From an uncultured Pelagibacteraceae bacterium (GTDB lineage: Bacteria; Pseudomonadota; Alphaproteobacteria; Pelagibacterales; Pelagibacteraceae), in the NCBI GenBank assembly GCA_902630665.1, contig CACOVP010000005.1, forward strand, positions 1-64,000: a stretch of 64,000 nucleotides of DNA, written 5' to 3'. The notes under the pieces are model-generated. The model ran no database searches. It saw only the letters and a list, made by a program, of their open reading frames with translations, and was not told the DNA's origin. The translations under genes were made by a program, and so were the position numbers. The stretch's first letter is position 1. Every line of letters begins with the position of its first letter. Of the stretch, positions 19,525 to 30,148 are shown in pieces.

Positions 19525-20094
19525 TTAGCTGGACAATATCTTGTGTATAGGTTTAAAACCTTTTCTGTGATGTGAAGTTACGCCAAATTTTTTTAAACCC
19601 TCAAGATGAGCTTTAGTCCCATAACCAAAATTTCTCTCCCAAGCATAATTAGAATATTTTTCAGACAATTTTATCATAAATCTATCTCTATAAACTTTTG
19701 CAACAATTGAAGCAGCGCCTATGACTTTAATTTTTTCGTCTCCGTTTATAATTGTTTTATAATTTTTTAAGCCGGCTGGTGCAAAATTTCCGTCTATTAA
19801 AGTCAAACTTGGTTTCACTTCAAGCTTTTCAATTGCCCTTTTCATTGAGAGTAATGATGCTTGTAAAATATTTAGACTTAGGATCTCCTCCACAGATGCG
19901 ATGCCAATTGCAAAATAAGAATTATTTTTAATGTGTTTTGAAATTTCTTGTCTTTTAAAAAATGATATTTTCTTTGAGTCTTTTAAAAGGTTTAAATTAA
20001 TACCTTTTTTTAATATTACAGCGGCTGAAACAACAGGACCTGCCAGACATCCTCTCCCTACTTCATCTACTCCAGCTGTAATCAGTTCTCTCAA
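19525..20094 (-). CDS. rnhB: ribonuclease HII
   Basis: AGVDEVGRGCLAGPVVSAAVIL, DSKKIS, GAASIVAKVYRD. Confidence 0.97.
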   Translation of the reverse strand: MRELITAGVDEVGRGCLAGPVVSAAVILKKGINLNLLKDSKKISFFKRQEISKHIKNNSYFAIGIASVEEILSLNILQASLLSMKRAIEKLEVKPSLTLIDGNFAPAGLKNYKTIINGDEKIKVIGAASIVAKVYRDRFMIKLSEKYSNYAWERNFGYGTKAHLEGLKKFGVTSHHRKGFKPIHKILSS

Positions 20095-20787
20095 TCAAAT
20101 TTTTAGGTTAGTTTTTTTATCTCTTATCATTTTTAAATCAATCCAAGCCAATTTTTTTTGGGCCGGTTGTCTCATTAAAAAAGCTGGATGAAAAGTTATA
20201 ATTACTGAGGTTTTACAAGTTCCAAATTGTTTCTCAATCCATTTACCTCTCATTTTTGAAATAACATTATCTTTACCTATAAGAGCATTCATTGCAGTAC
20301 TACCTAGAAGCACTAATATTCTTGGTTTTATAATCTCAATGTGTTTTGTTATAAAAGGTAAATATCTTTTAATTTCATCTTCAGTAGGTCTTCTATTATC
20401 AGGAGGTCGATAATTGATTATGTTTGAAATATATACTTTTTGTCTATCTAAATTTATCGCTGAAAGCATTTTATCTAAAAGTTGACCGGCTCTCCCCACG
20501 AATGGTAATCCCTCTAGATCTTCATTTGCACCCGGTGCCTCACCTATTAGCATGATGTTTGATTTAGGATTTCCATCGTTGAAAACAATATTTTTTGCCT
20601 GATTTTTTAAATCACAGTTTTTTAGATTTAAAATTGATTTTTTTAATAGATTTAAACTTTCAGCTTGATCCTCTGACAACTCAAATTTTTCTTTTTTATA
20701 CCTGTTAATTGCCTTATTATTGTAAATTAAATTATAATTTATTAAATTAAAATATTTAATTAACTTAAGAGATGAGTTTTTTATCAT
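20095..20787 (-). CDS. uracil-DNA glycosylase, family 4-like
   Basis: IMLIGEAPGANEDLEGLPFVGRAGQLLDKML and ITFHPAFLMRQPAQKKLAW motifs. Confidence 0.88.
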   Translation of the reverse strand: MIKNSSLKLIKYFNLINYNLIYNNKAINRYKKEKFELSEDQAESLNLLKKSILNLKNCDLKNQAKNIVFNDGNPKSNIMLIGEAPGANEDLEGLPFVGRAGQLLDKMLSAINLDRQKVYISNIINYRPPDNRRPTEDEIKRYLPFITKHIEIIKPRILVLLGSTAMNALIGKDNVISKMRGKWIEKQFGTCKTSVIITFHPAFLMRQPAQKKLAWIDLKMIRDKKTNLKI

Positions 20788-20790
20788 AGT

Positions 20791-22491
20791 ATGTTTAAAA
20801 GTATAAAGCTACAAAAGATTACAATACTTTTTTTATTTGTCATTCTTTTAATTACTTTTTCCACAATTGAAGGAAAAACTTTAGAAAAGTATAGTAAAGG
20901 TGAAAATATTGCTAACTATTTTTCAGGAATTTTACTTTTAAATAATAGCAAATATTCTAGGTCTTATAAATATTTGAAAAAACTTGATGGACTAGAGGAG
21001 AGTCATCCTTTTTACGCATCTAAATATTTATATTCTTTAGTAAACTCAGGAAATTTTAGTCAAGCCTATAATTTTTCCAAAAAACTTGAAAAAAGAAAAA
21101 TAGACACAATTGAGAGCAACTTGGTCCTAGGCACACATTATCTTAAAAATTCTCAATTTGACTATGCAAAAAAATATTTTGATAAAGCAAAAAGGCTTAC
21201 AGATCGGTCTTTATTGGATAACTACATTACTAATTCGCTGTATCTTTTATCTAGCTTGAAAAATATAAAATTAGAAAAAGCCGAGTCAAATTTGCTTACA
21301 TTTGACGATAGATTTGAAAATTTAAACAAGATACAAGATGTATTTCTGTACTGCTATTTTAATAGTGAAAAAACCGAAGCTAAATTTCAAAGCCTTCTAG
21401 TAAATCAAAAAATAGATTTTTCTAGATACAGTTATTTTTACGCAAAATATTTACACGATGCAGGAAAAAGTTCCCAGGCTAAAAAAATCATTCAAGAATC
21501 ACTTAAAAACAACCCGAGAAATCTTTTACTTAATCAGTATAAATTTGATCTAGAAAAAACAAAAGCTGGTTTTTATTTTGATTGTAAAAATGAAAGTCAT
21601 ATTGCAGCAGAAATCTTATTTATATCCGCAAGCGCTTTGTCATCTCAATCACTTTATTATTCATCTAATTTTTATTTAAATTTAGCTAAATATCTAAATA
21701 AAGAATTTCAAGCTTATATTTCATTAGAAGCGGAAAATTTTTATAATGTAGAAGATTTTGCAAAAGCCAAAAACTCTTACAAAAAATTAATCAATTATGG
21801 AGAAGCTTTTAAGTGGTATTCTTACAAACAAATTTCAAAAATTTTAATTCAAGAAAAAAAAGAAGAGCTCTCAATAAAATTATTATCAAAAGCTTATAAC
21901 GAATTACATTCAAAAGGTTTATATGAAATTTTTGATTATGCTGAGTTTTTAAAAAATAATAAAAAATTTAAAGAATCTATAAAATTTTATTCTGAGATAC
22001 TCGATAGCATAAATCAAAGTCACCCTCTATTTCCCGAAGTAACTGATAGCAGGGGAGTAGCTTTCGAGAGAATAGGAGAGTGGAATAAAGCTGAAAAAGA
22101 TCTTCTTGCCTCCTTAGAAGCTAGCCCTGATCAAGCTTACGTAATAAATTATCTTGCTTATTCTTGGATAGAGCAAGGTGTCAAGATAAACAAGTCATTA
22201 GAGATGTTAGAAAAAGCAAATAAAATTAAATCCAATGATCCATATATAATAGACTCTTTAGGATGGGCACTATTCAAATTAAAAAGATATAAAGAGTCCA
22301 AAGAATATCTCCAACTTGCTGTAAGATTGTTGCCCGCTGATCCTATTGTAAACGACCATTATGGAGATGTTTTATGGAAAAATGGAAATGTAATTCAGGC
22401 AAGATATTATTGGAATTATGTTTTAAATTTAGAAAAAGCCGAAAAAGATTTAAAAGATGAAATTGAAAAAAAATTAATTAAAGGCCTTTAA
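20791..22491 (+). CDS. TPR-repeat protein with N-terminal signal/TM segment
   Basis: LITFSTIEG N-terminal hydrophobic segment, repeated TPR-like helices (DSLGWALFKLKRYKESKEYLQLAVRLLPADPIVNDHYGDVLWKNG). Confidence 0.88.
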   Translation: MFKSIKLQKITILFLFVILLITFSTIEGKTLEKYSKGENIANYFSGILLLNNSKYSRSYKYLKKLDGLEESHPFYASKYLYSLVNSGNFSQAYNFSKKLEKRKIDTIESNLVLGTHYLKNSQFDYAKKYFDKAKRLTDRSLLDNYITNSLYLLSSLKNIKLEKAESNLLTFDDRFENLNKIQDVFLYCYFNSEKTEAKFQSLLVNQKIDFSRYSYFYAKYLHDAGKSSQAKKIIQESLKNNPRNLLLNQYKFDLEKTKAGFYFDCKNESHIAAEILFISASALSSQSLYYSSNFYLNLAKYLNKEFQAYISLEAENFYNVEDFAKAKNSYKKLINYGEAFKWYSYKQISKILIQEKKEELSIKLLSKAYNELHSKGLYEIFDYAEFLKNNKKFKESIKFYSEILDSINQSHPLFPEVTDSRGVAFERIGEWNKAEKDLLASLEASPDQAYVINYLAYSWIEQGVKINKSLEMLEKANKIKSNDPYIIDSLGWALFKLKRYKESKEYLQLAVRLLPADPIVNDHYGDVLWKNGNVIQARYYWNYVLNLEKAEKDLKDEIEKKLIKGL

Positions 22492-22494
22492 AAC

Positions 22495-23334
22495 ATGGTC
22501 TTAAAATCTTACGCAAAAATAAATTTATCACTTAATTTAAAAAAAAAATTAAAAACCGGTTTACATGATTTAAAGTCAGTCTATTGCTTAATAAATTTGA
22601 ATGATAAAATAATCATTAAAAAACTTAAAAACAAAAATAAGGATCAGATTTTTTTTAAAGGTCCATATTCTAAGTTTGTTAACCGAACTAACAATTCTGT
22701 AAAAAAAGTTCTACATATTTTGAGAAAAAAAAAATTAATTTCTGCTTTTTATTCAGTCAAAGTTTATAAAAATATACCTGTTTTCGCAGGTCTAGGTGGA
22801 GGAACCAGCAATGCTGCGACTATTTTAAAAAATCTAGCAAAAAAAAAATTAATCAAGAGCAAATTAAATAAAATAACAAAATTTATTGGTTCTGATTTAA
22901 CGCTATTTTTTCATAATCAAGGATATCTTAAAAATATTGAGACAGCAAAAAAGTTTGATAAAAAGTATAAACTTTATTTCTTATTAGTTTATCCGAATAT
23001 AAAGTGTTCGACTAAAGAGGTTTTTTCAAAAGTAAAAAGATTTACTCGGTCAAAAAACATTTCACAAACAGATTTAAAATCAAAAAAAAAATTTATTGAT
23101 TTTCTTATTAATTCAAATAATGATTTACAATCAATTGTTGAAAAAAAATACTCAATAATTCAAAAAATATTAAAAAACATAGCTAAAGAAGAAGGTTGCT
23201 ATTTTTCACGAATGACTGGTTCGGGATCAACCTGTTATGGATTATTTGTTAATAAAAATTGTTCAAAAGTCGCACTTAAAAATTTGAGAAAAAAATACCC
23301 AAAATTTTGGTTTTCAATCGCAAAAACTATTTAA
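22495..23334 (+). CDS. ispE: 4-diphosphocytidyl-2-C-methyl-D-erythritol kinase
   Basis: SYAKINLSLNL start, VFAGLGGGTSNAA GHMP kinase motif, MTGSGSTCYGLF. Confidence 0.94.
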   Translation: MVLKSYAKINLSLNLKKKLKTGLHDLKSVYCLINLNDKIIIKKLKNKNKDQIFFKGPYSKFVNRTNNSVKKVLHILRKKKLISAFYSVKVYKNIPVFAGLGGGTSNAATILKNLAKKKLIKSKLNKITKFIGSDLTLFFHNQGYLKNIETAKKFDKKYKLYFLLVYPNIKCSTKEVFSKVKRFTRSKNISQTDLKSKKKFIDFLINSNNDLQSIVEKKYSIIQKILKNIAKEEGCYFSRMTGSGSTCYGLFVNKNCSKVALKNLRKKYPKFWFSIAKTI

Positions 23335-23369
23335 ATTTATTTAATTATGATATATCAGTCACTTACTAT

Positions 23370-23443
23370 TGGGGCATAGCCAAGCGGTAAGGCAGCGGTT
23401 TTTGATACCGCCATCCTAGGTTCGAATCCTAGTGCCCCAGCCA
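23370..23443 (+). tRNA. tRNA-Gln (anticodon TTG), 3' CCA encoded
   Basis: TGGGGCA/TGCCCCA acceptor stem, GCGGT-TTTTGAT-ACCGC anticodon arm, CTAGG-TTCGAAT-CCTAG T arm, then GCCA. Confidence 0.97.
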
Positions 23444-23450
23444 TAGATTT

Positions 23451-24713
23451 ATGTTTAATCTAAGTTTTAATTATTTACAAAACATCAAAAATTTTATTTT
23501 TCCGTTTTATAAAAATAAAGAGCTAAGATTTATTTTTAAAAGATTACAAAAAGGTTTCCCTAAAGATAAAGAAGTTACTAAATTTGTTGGAGGTTGTGTT
23601 AGAAAACATATTTTAGGTGAAAAAATTGAAGATATTGATGTTGCAACAATTTTAACAGTTGATCAAATAAAAGAAAAGCTAAGCGGTACAAATTTAAAGA
23701 TTATTGATACAGGTATTAAACACGGAACTTTGACGATCATTTCAAAAAATCAAAAAATAGAAATAACAACATTAAGAAAAGACATAAAAACAGATGGTAG
23801 GCACGCTGAAATACAATATACAGATAATTGGCAATTGGACTCTGAAAGAAGAGATTTTACAATTAATGCAATTTATTTGAACATCAATGGTAAAATTTTT
23901 GATCCTCAAATGGGTACTGTAGATCTTAAAAATAAAAATGTTAAATTCATTGGAGATCCTCAAAAAAGAATAGAGGAAGATTATTTAAGAATAATAAGAT
24001 TTATTAGATTTAAAATTATGTATGATATTAAAGTTGAAAAAACCACAAGTGACGCAATTAAACAAAATTTAGATGGAATTAAAAAAATTTCAAAAGAAAG
24101 AGTGCTAATTGAGTTATTAAAAATTTTAGAATTAAAGAGCGTTTTAAATATTAATAAAAACCAAAACTTAAAGGAAATATTTTCGATGATATTTCCCGAA
24201 TTTTTATATTTAGATAGATTAGAAAGATTAAAAAAAATATATAATATTAACAATATTAATAAAGAAATTTTACTCGCGGTTTTATTAATAGATGACAATG
24301 ATAATCACGAATATTTTTCTCATAAATACAATGTTTCAAATAAAATTAAAGAAAATTTGAGAAAGCTAGCCTTACAACTTAATCATATAAAAAAAAACAA
24401 AGATTTTTTTGAAAAGGACCTTAAAAGAAATGTTTATATCTTCGGAAAAAACCATCTAATAAATTTAAATTTAATCAATTTTTCTATTAATTCGAAAATC
24501 AAAACTCAAGAATTTTTTAAAATTACTAAAAAAATTTTAGGATCAAATGTACCTAAATTCAAAATAGATGGGGATTACTTAAAAAAAAATGGAATGATAG
24601 AAGGAGAGTCCTTGGGGAGAGCTTTGAAACTAATAGAAAAAGAGTGGATTAATAATAATTTCGAAATTTCGAATAAAAGAGTCAAAGAGCTAATAGAAAA
24701 AAATTTTAATTAA
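23451..24713 (+). CDS. CCA tRNA nucleotidyltransferase / poly(A) polymerase family
   Basis: FVGGCVRKHILGEKIEDIDVAT, RRDFTINAIYLN, RIEEDYLRIIRFIRF motifs. Confidence 0.95.
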   Translation: MFNLSFNYLQNIKNFIFPFYKNKELRFIFKRLQKGFPKDKEVTKFVGGCVRKHILGEKIEDIDVATILTVDQIKEKLSGTNLKIIDTGIKHGTLTIISKNQKIEITTLRKDIKTDGRHAEIQYTDNWQLDSERRDFTINAIYLNINGKIFDPQMGTVDLKNKNVKFIGDPQKRIEEDYLRIIRFIRFKIMYDIKVEKTTSDAIKQNLDGIKKISKERVLIELLKILELKSVLNINKNQNLKEIFSMIFPEFLYLDRLERLKKIYNINNINKEILLAVLLIDDNDNHEYFSHKYNVSNKIKENLRKLALQLNHIKKNKDFFEKDLKRNVYIFGKNHLINLNLINFSINSKIKTQEFFKITKKILGSNVPKFKIDGDYLKKNGMIEGESLGRALKLIEKEWINNNFEISNKRVKELIEKNFN

Positions 24714-25198
24714 ATATAATCGACCTCAAGTATTTCAAAATTCTTTTCACCTGAAGGTGTTAATACACTTACCATTTCACCCTTGTTTTTTCCTATCAAA
24801 GATTTACCTATTGGACTTTTAAAAAAGACCAAATTTTTTTTAATATCAGCTTCATCTTGACCAACTAATCTGTACGAAATTTTTTTGTTAGTGTCTAAGT
24901 CCTGAACTTTTACAGTCGCACCAAAAATTACTTTCCCATTGTTCTCAATTTTTGTGACGTCAATCACATTAGCCCTTGCAATTAAGTCATTAATTGCAAT
25001 TACTCGACTTTCAATTAATGCTTGTTGCTCTTTTGCAGCATGATATTCGGCGTTTTCTTTAAGATCACCATGAGACCTCGCTTCCGCTATTGCTTCAATT
25101 ATTTTCGGTCTTTGAATGCTTTTTAAATTTTCTAATTCTGACTTTAAATCATTTAGCCCACTTAAAGTAATAGGTTCTTTCTCCATAGTTATTTCCAT
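24710..25198 (-). CDS. greA: transcription elongation factor GreA
   Basis: EPITLSGLNDLKSELENLKSIQRPKIIEAIAEARSHGDLKENAEYHAAKEQQ, SPIGKSLIGKNKGE. Confidence 0.97.
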   Translation of the reverse strand: MEITMEKEPITLSGLNDLKSELENLKSIQRPKIIEAIAEARSHGDLKENAEYHAAKEQQALIESRVIAINDLIARANVIDVTKIENNGKVIFGATVKVQDLDTNKKISYRLVGQDEADIKKNLVFFKSPIGKSLIGKNKGEMVSVLTPSGEKNFEILEVDYI

Positions 25199-26013
25199 TT
25201 AGCTTCAGGAGGTAATGACATTAAAATTGAATCAATATTTCCTCCAGAGTTTAATCCAAATTTTGTACCTCTATCATATAAAAGATTAAATTCAACATAC
25301 CTTCCTCTTTTATATAATTGTATTTCTTTATCTCTTTTAGACCATTTTATTTTTTTTTTTCTCTTAATAATTTTTTTCGATACATCAATAAATGTCAAGC
25401 CAAGTTCTCTCACAAATTTAAAATTTTTTGTCCAATCTTTTGTTTCGTAATCAAAAAAAATTCCTCCAATTCCTCTTGACTCTTTTCTATGAGGTAAATA
25501 AAAATATTCATCACACCATTTTTTGTATTTGATATAATTCTTTTTATTTTGTTTACAAACAATTTTTAAACAATCATGAATAATCTTTTTTTCTTTATTA
25601 TCTTTAAAACTTGGAGTCGCATCAACACCGCCCCCAAACCATTCTTTAGAAGTAACAATAAATCTTGTATTAAAATGAATAGCAGCAATTTTTGGATTTT
25701 TCATGTGAGCCACAACAGAGACTCCTGAGGCCCAATATTTACCATTTTTTTCTGCACCTAAGATTTTAGATCTAAACTGTTTCGGAAAAATTCCCGATAC
25801 AGTCGATTTATTTACACCGACCTTATCAAATACCTTTCCTCCAGTTAAGAGAAATGAGGTGCCGCCACCTTCTTTTTTTTTATTTTTACTCCAATTTCTT
25901 TGGCTAAACTTTAATTTATTTCTTTCTAAAAATTCAAACTCTTTACAAATTTGAGCTTGTAAATAAGAAAACCAACTGTCTACAATCTTTTTTCTAAACT
26001 CAATTGACATCAT
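25189..26013 (-). CDS. hemF: oxygen-dependent coproporphyrinogen-III oxidase
   Basis: WFGGGVDATPSF, HRKESRGIGGIFFDY, EFNLLYDRGTKFGLNSGGNIDSILMSLPP. Confidence 0.97.
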   Translation of the reverse strand: MMSIEFRKKIVDSWFSYLQAQICKEFEFLERNKLKFSQRNWSKNKKKEGGGTSFLLTGGKVFDKVGVNKSTVSGIFPKQFRSKILGAEKNGKYWASGVSVVAHMKNPKIAAIHFNTRFIVTSKEWFGGGVDATPSFKDNKEKKIIHDCLKIVCKQNKKNYIKYKKWCDEYFYLPHRKESRGIGGIFFDYETKDWTKNFKFVRELGLTFIDVSKKIIKRKKKIKWSKRDKEIQLYKRGRYVEFNLLYDRGTKFGLNSGGNIDSILMSLPPEAKWK

Positions 26014-26459
26014 TTGAATAATTTATTTTGCCTAAGTGCCTCAGATGCAACTATAGCAACACTAATAGCAACATTAAGTGATCTAGTTTTTTTATTCATA
26101 GGAATTTTTATTTTGTATTTAATAATTTTGTGTAAATTTTCAGGTACGCCAGCACTTTCCCTTCCGAATAAAAGCATATCATTTTTCTTAAATTTAAAAT
26201 TATGATAAAATTTTTTTGCTTTTGTTGTCATTAAAATTATTCTTGATTTTTTATATTTTTTTAAAAATGTCTCAAAATCTTCGTGTCTAATAATTTTAGA
26301 TAAACCGATATAATCCATAACAACTCTTTTAAATCTTTCATCACTTAAATTAAACCCACATGGCTCAATTAGGTGAATTTTTAAATCAAAACAAGCTCCT
26401 AACCTTATTATTGCTGCAGTATTTTGAGGAATATCGGGCTTATAAAGTACAATGTGCAT
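26010..26459 (-). CDS. trmL: tRNA (cytidine(34)-2'-O)-methyltransferase (SPOUT, TrmL)
   Basis: MHIVLYKPDIPQNTAAIIRLGACFDLKIHLIEPCGF, LLFGRESAGVP, RSLNVAISVAIVASEALRQ. Confidence 0.94.
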   Translation of the reverse strand: MHIVLYKPDIPQNTAAIIRLGACFDLKIHLIEPCGFNLSDERFKRVVMDYIGLSKIIRHEDFETFLKKYKKSRIILMTTKAKKFYHNFKFKKNDMLLFGRESAGVPENLHKIIKYKIKIPMNKKTRSLNVAISVAIVASEALRQNKLFK

Positions 26460-26548
26460 TATTTAACCTTAATTTATGTGTCATTCTGACCCTAGAAATT
26501 TTTATAATCTGGTTTTATTTAATAATTACATTATAAGCACTTACATAA

Positions 26549-27070
26549 ATGAGCAAAGAAGAAAAAAAAGTTAATAGAAGAGATTTTTTATTTACCGCAA
26601 GCTACACAGTTGGAGCTGTTGGTGTTGGAGCTGTTATTTGGCCAATGATTGATCAAATGAATCCAGATAAAGCCCAGCAAGCACTAGCAACAACGGAGGT
26701 AGATATAAGCAGTATTGAGCCAGGAAAGTCTATTACAGTTTTATGGAGAGGCAAGCCAGTATTTTTAAAAAGGCGAACTTCTGAGGAAATAGCAGAGGCC
26801 AGAGCTGTCAACTTGGACGATTTGCCTGATCCACAAAAAGATGAAGATAGAGTAAAAACAGGTAAAGATGAATGGTTGGTCATGTTAGGAGTATGTACTC
26901 ACCTTGGATGTGTACCACTAAAAGATAAAGGAGATTATAATGGTTGGTTCTGTCCTTGTCATGGGTCTCATTATGATGTATCAGGCAGAATTAGAAAAGG
27001 CCCGGCACCAACTAACATGGAAATACCTAAATTTGAATTTGTTGATAATAACACTATTAAAATCGGATAA
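26549..27070 (+). CDS. petA: ubiquinol-cytochrome c reductase Rieske iron-sulfur subunit
   Basis: RRDFL Tat-like N-terminus, CTHLGCVP and CPCHGSHYD cluster motifs. Confidence 0.98.
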   Translation: MSKEEKKVNRRDFLFTASYTVGAVGVGAVIWPMIDQMNPDKAQQALATTEVDISSIEPGKSITVLWRGKPVFLKRRTSEEIAEARAVNLDDLPDPQKDEDRVKTGKDEWLVMLGVCTHLGCVPLKDKGDYNGWFCPCHGSHYDVSGRIRKGPAPTNMEIPKFEFVDNNTIKIG

Positions 27071-27075
27071 AATAA

Positions 27076-28335
27076 ATGAGTGAACAAGAATACACACCAA
27101 CATCAAAAGCAGGTAAATGGTTTAACGATCGTTTACCTTTGTTAACACTTGGTAAACACCTTACAGATTATCCAACACCAAAAAACTTAAACTATTGGTG
27201 GACATTTGGAGGCATATTAACTTTTTGCCTAATAACTCAGATAGTTACTGGTATAGTTTTAGCTATGCACTATGTCGCTCATGCTGATTTAGCCTTTGCA
27301 AGTGTTGAACATATAATGAGAGACGTAAATTATGGATGGCTAATTAGATATATACATAGCAATGGTGCGTCTATGTTTTTCTTAGCAGTCTATATTCATA
27401 TTTTTAGATCACTATTTTACGGTTCATATAAATCACCAAGAGAAGTTATTTGGATCATTGGGCTAATGATCTACTTATTGATGATGGCAGCAGCTTTTAT
27501 GGGCTATGTTTTGCCTTGGGGTCAAATGAGTTTTTGGGGTGCAACAGTTATAACAAATTTATTTAGTGCTATTCCGTTAGTTGGAGATAGTATCACAACT
27601 TGGCTTTGGGGAGCTTATTCTGTTGATAATCCGACATTAAACAGATTCTTCAGTTTACATTACTTAATACCATTTTTAATTTTAGGATTAGTTGTTTTAC
27701 ACATTTGGGCATTACATGTTCCTGGTAATAATAATCCTGTTGGTATCGATATAAAGAAACCGTCTAAGGATACTGTTCCTTTTCACCCATACATCACAAT
27801 CAAAGACGCTTTTGCTCTTCTAGTCTTTATGATTATATTTGCTGGATTTGTTTTCTTTACACCAAATGTATTAGGACATTCAGACAATTATATTCCAGCT
27901 AACCCATTAGTCACTCCTGCACATATAGTGCCTGAATGGTATTTGCTTCCATTCTATGCAATTTTAAGATCAGTTCCTGACAAATTAGGGGGTGTAATTT
28001 TAATGTTTAGTGCAATCTTTATTTTGTTCGTTCTACCTTGGTTGGATACATCAAAAGTAAGATCTGCAGTTTTCAGACCGATATACAGACAATTTTTCTG
28101 GATACTGGTTATAGATGTTTTAATGCTAGGGTATGTAGGCGCAATGCCAGCTGAAGGAGTTTATTTAGTATTAGCTAGAGTAGGAACTATTTATTATTTC
28201 TTACACTTTATTGTTGTCATGCCAGTTGTTGGTTATTTGGAAAAAACTGATCCAATACCAATGAGTATTTCAGAACCAGTTTTGTCTGGTGGTGCTGAAC
28301 CATCTTTAGCCAGGAAGGTTAATGACAAAGTCTAG
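27076..28335 (+). CDS. petB: cytochrome b
   Basis: 419 aa; [44 protein letters not shown]. Confidence 0.98.
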   Translation: MSEQEYTPTSKAGKWFNDRLPLLTLGKHLTDYPTPKNLNYWWTFGGILTFCLITQIVTGIVLAMHYVAHADLAFASVEHIMRDVNYGWLIRYIHSNGASMFFLAVYIHIFRSLFYGSYKSPREVIWIIGLMIYLLMMAAAFMGYVLPWGQMSFWGATVITNLFSAIPLVGDSITTWLWGAYSVDNPTLNRFFSLHYLIPFLILGLVVLHIWALHVPGNNNPVGIDIKKPSKDTVPFHPYITIKDAFALLVFMIIFAGFVFFTPNVLGHSDNYIPANPLVTPAHIVPEWYLLPFYAILRSVPDKLGGVILMFSAIFILFVLPWLDTSKVRSAVFRPIYRQFFWILVIDVLMLGYVGAMPAEGVYLVLARVGTIYYFLHFIVVMPVVGYLEKTDPIPMSISEPVLSGGAEPSLARKVNDKV

Positions 28336-29104
28336 ACTAAGATTATTCGTTTTATCTTTTTTTTTAATAATCTCATTAAAACCACTACAAAGCGCCGAAA
28401 TGGTGGACCCTATAAAAGTTGACTGGAGTTTTAAAGGCTTAACAGGAACTTTCGATAGAGCATCATTACAAAGAGGTTTTCAAGTTTATAAAGAAGTATG
28501 CGCTTCTTGTCATTCAATGCAGTATCTTAGTTACAGAAATTTAGGTGAGCCTGGTGGACCTGAGTTTTCAGAGCAAGAAGTTAAAGCTATAGCTGCAAGT
28601 TTTGAGATTGAAGATGGTCCTGATGCGCAAGGAGAAATGTTTACCAGACCAGGAAGGCCATCCGATAAATTTAAAAGCCCTTACCCTAATGTTCAAGCAG
28701 CGACTGCTGCTAATGGAGGAGCTTATCCTCCAGACATGTCAGTTTTAGTTAAAGCAAGAAAAGGTGGGGCAAATTACATTTATTCGGTATTAGTTGGGTA
28801 TGAGGACCCACCCCCAGGAGTAACCCTTGATGACGGAGTTTATTACAATAAATATATGGTTGGAAATAAGATTAAAATGCCAAATAATTTAATGGATGGT
28901 TTAGTTGAGTACGCTGATGGAACAGAATCTACTGTAGATCAAATGGCTAAAGATGTAACAACTTTTTTGGCTTGGGCAGCTGAGCCTGAACTTGAAGAAA
29001 GACATAAAACTGGCGTTAAGGTAATCATTTATTTAATTCTATTGACAATATTAGTTTACTTGAGCATGAAAAAAATATGGTCAAGGATTGACTCTGAAGT
29101 ATAA
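28322..29104 (+). CDS. petC: cytochrome c1
   Basis: CASCHSM heme motif, [34 protein letters not shown]-terminal TM anchor. Confidence 0.98.
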   Translation: MTKSRLRLFVLSFFLIISLKPLQSAEMVDPIKVDWSFKGLTGTFDRASLQRGFQVYKEVCASCHSMQYLSYRNLGEPGGPEFSEQEVKAIAASFEIEDGPDAQGEMFTRPGRPSDKFKSPYPNVQAATAANGGAYPPDMSVLVKARKGGANYIYSVLVGYEDPPPGVTLDDGVYYNKYMVGNKIKMPNNLMDGLVEYADGTESTVDQMAKDVTTFLAWAAEPELEERHKTGVKVIIYLILLTILVYLSMKKIWSRIDSEV

Positions 29105-30148
29105 AACATCACCATCTTTAACAATATAGTCTTTTCCTTCAATTCTTAATTTTCCATTTTCTTTACATTTTTCTGCACTGCCATATTTTATGAAATCTTC
29201 GCAAGATACAGCTTCTGCTCTAATAAAATTTTTTTCAAAGTCTGTATGAATGACACTAGCTGCTTTTGGCGCAAGAGTATTTTTTCTTATTGTCCAAGCT
29301 CTACTTTCCTCTGGACCTGAAGTAAAAAAAGTATCTAATTTTAATAGATCATATCCCTCTTTGATCAATTGATTTAGTCCAGTTTTATTCAAACCAATAT
29401 CTTGCATAAAAGCTTCTTTTTCACTCTTATCTAAACCCGAAAGTTGATCTTCTATGTCGGCACATATATTGATTATTTTTTCATCAGGGTATTTGTTTTT
29501 CACTTCTTCAGTATATTGGTTTCCTATGGACAAATTCTCCTCATCTATATTACATACAATTATTTTAGGTTTAATACTTAATAAACCTATACTAGATAAA
29601 AATTTTTCTTCTTCATTTTTAACGTCCACCTTTTGATTTTTGTCAAGTTGATTTAATACATCTTCTAAAATTTTTATTTCTTTATCTGAAAGAAGTTTTT
29701 TTTTACCTTTTTCAAGTTTTTTTTGAACAACATCAAGGTCAGATAAAACTATTTCTGTTTTGATAGTCTCTAAATCACTTGTCGGACTTATTTTTGAATT
29801 AACGTGGGTAATCTTTTCTGAGTCGAAGCACCTAACTAAATGAATTATAGCATCTACCTCTCTAATGTGTGACAGAAATTTGTTACCAAGACCCTCACCT
29901 TTTGATGCGCCTTTGACTAAACCGGCAATATCAACAAAAGTAATATTGGTGTAAATTTTTTTCTTTGAATTTGAAAGCTTTGACAATTGATCTAATCTTT
30001 CATCAATTACGTCAACAATACCAATATTTGGATCAATTGTGCAAAAAGGAAAATTAGCTGCCTCAGCATTTTTTGAAGCTGTAAGAGCATTGAATAAAGT
30101 TGACTTACCTACGTTTGGTAGCCCAACAATCCCACATTTAAATCCCAT
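29081..30148 (-). CDS. ychF: redox-regulated ATPase YchF (Obg-like GTPase family)
   Basis: [66 protein letters not shown]. Confidence 0.98.
   Translation of the reverse strand: MGFKCGIVGLPNVGKSTLFNALTASKNAEAANFPFCTIDPNIGIVDVIDERLDQLSKLSNSKKKIYTNITFVDIAGLVKGASKGEGLGNKFLSHIREVDAIIHLVRCFDSEKITHVNSKISPTSDLETIKTEIVLSDLDVVQKKLEKGKKKLLSDKEIKILEDVLNQLDKNQKVDVKNEEEKFLSSIGLLSIKPKIIVCNIDEENLSIGNQYTEEVKNKYPDEKIINICADIEDQLSGLDKSEKEAFMQDIGLNKTGLNQLIKEGYDLLKLDTFFTSGPEESRAWTIRKNTLAPKAASVIHTDFEKNFIRAEAVSCEDFIKYGSAEKCKENGKLRIEGKDYIVKDGDVLYFRVNP

Noticed and set aside
22530-23320. Poly-A runs in ispE (repeated AAAAAAAA) considered as phase-variable tracts
   Set aside because: Lys-rich coding in an AT-rich genome gives many such runs; reading frame is intact and the gene is housekeeping.
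23981-24298. 105-aa minus-strand hydrophobic ORF
   Set aside because: Antisense to the CCA nucleotidyltransferase gene; hydrophobicity arises from complement of Lys/Asn-rich codons.
26460-26548. trmL/petA divergent region considered for CtrA or other operator sites
   Set aside because: TTAA occurrences present but not at 7-nt spacing; nothing beyond AT-rich background.
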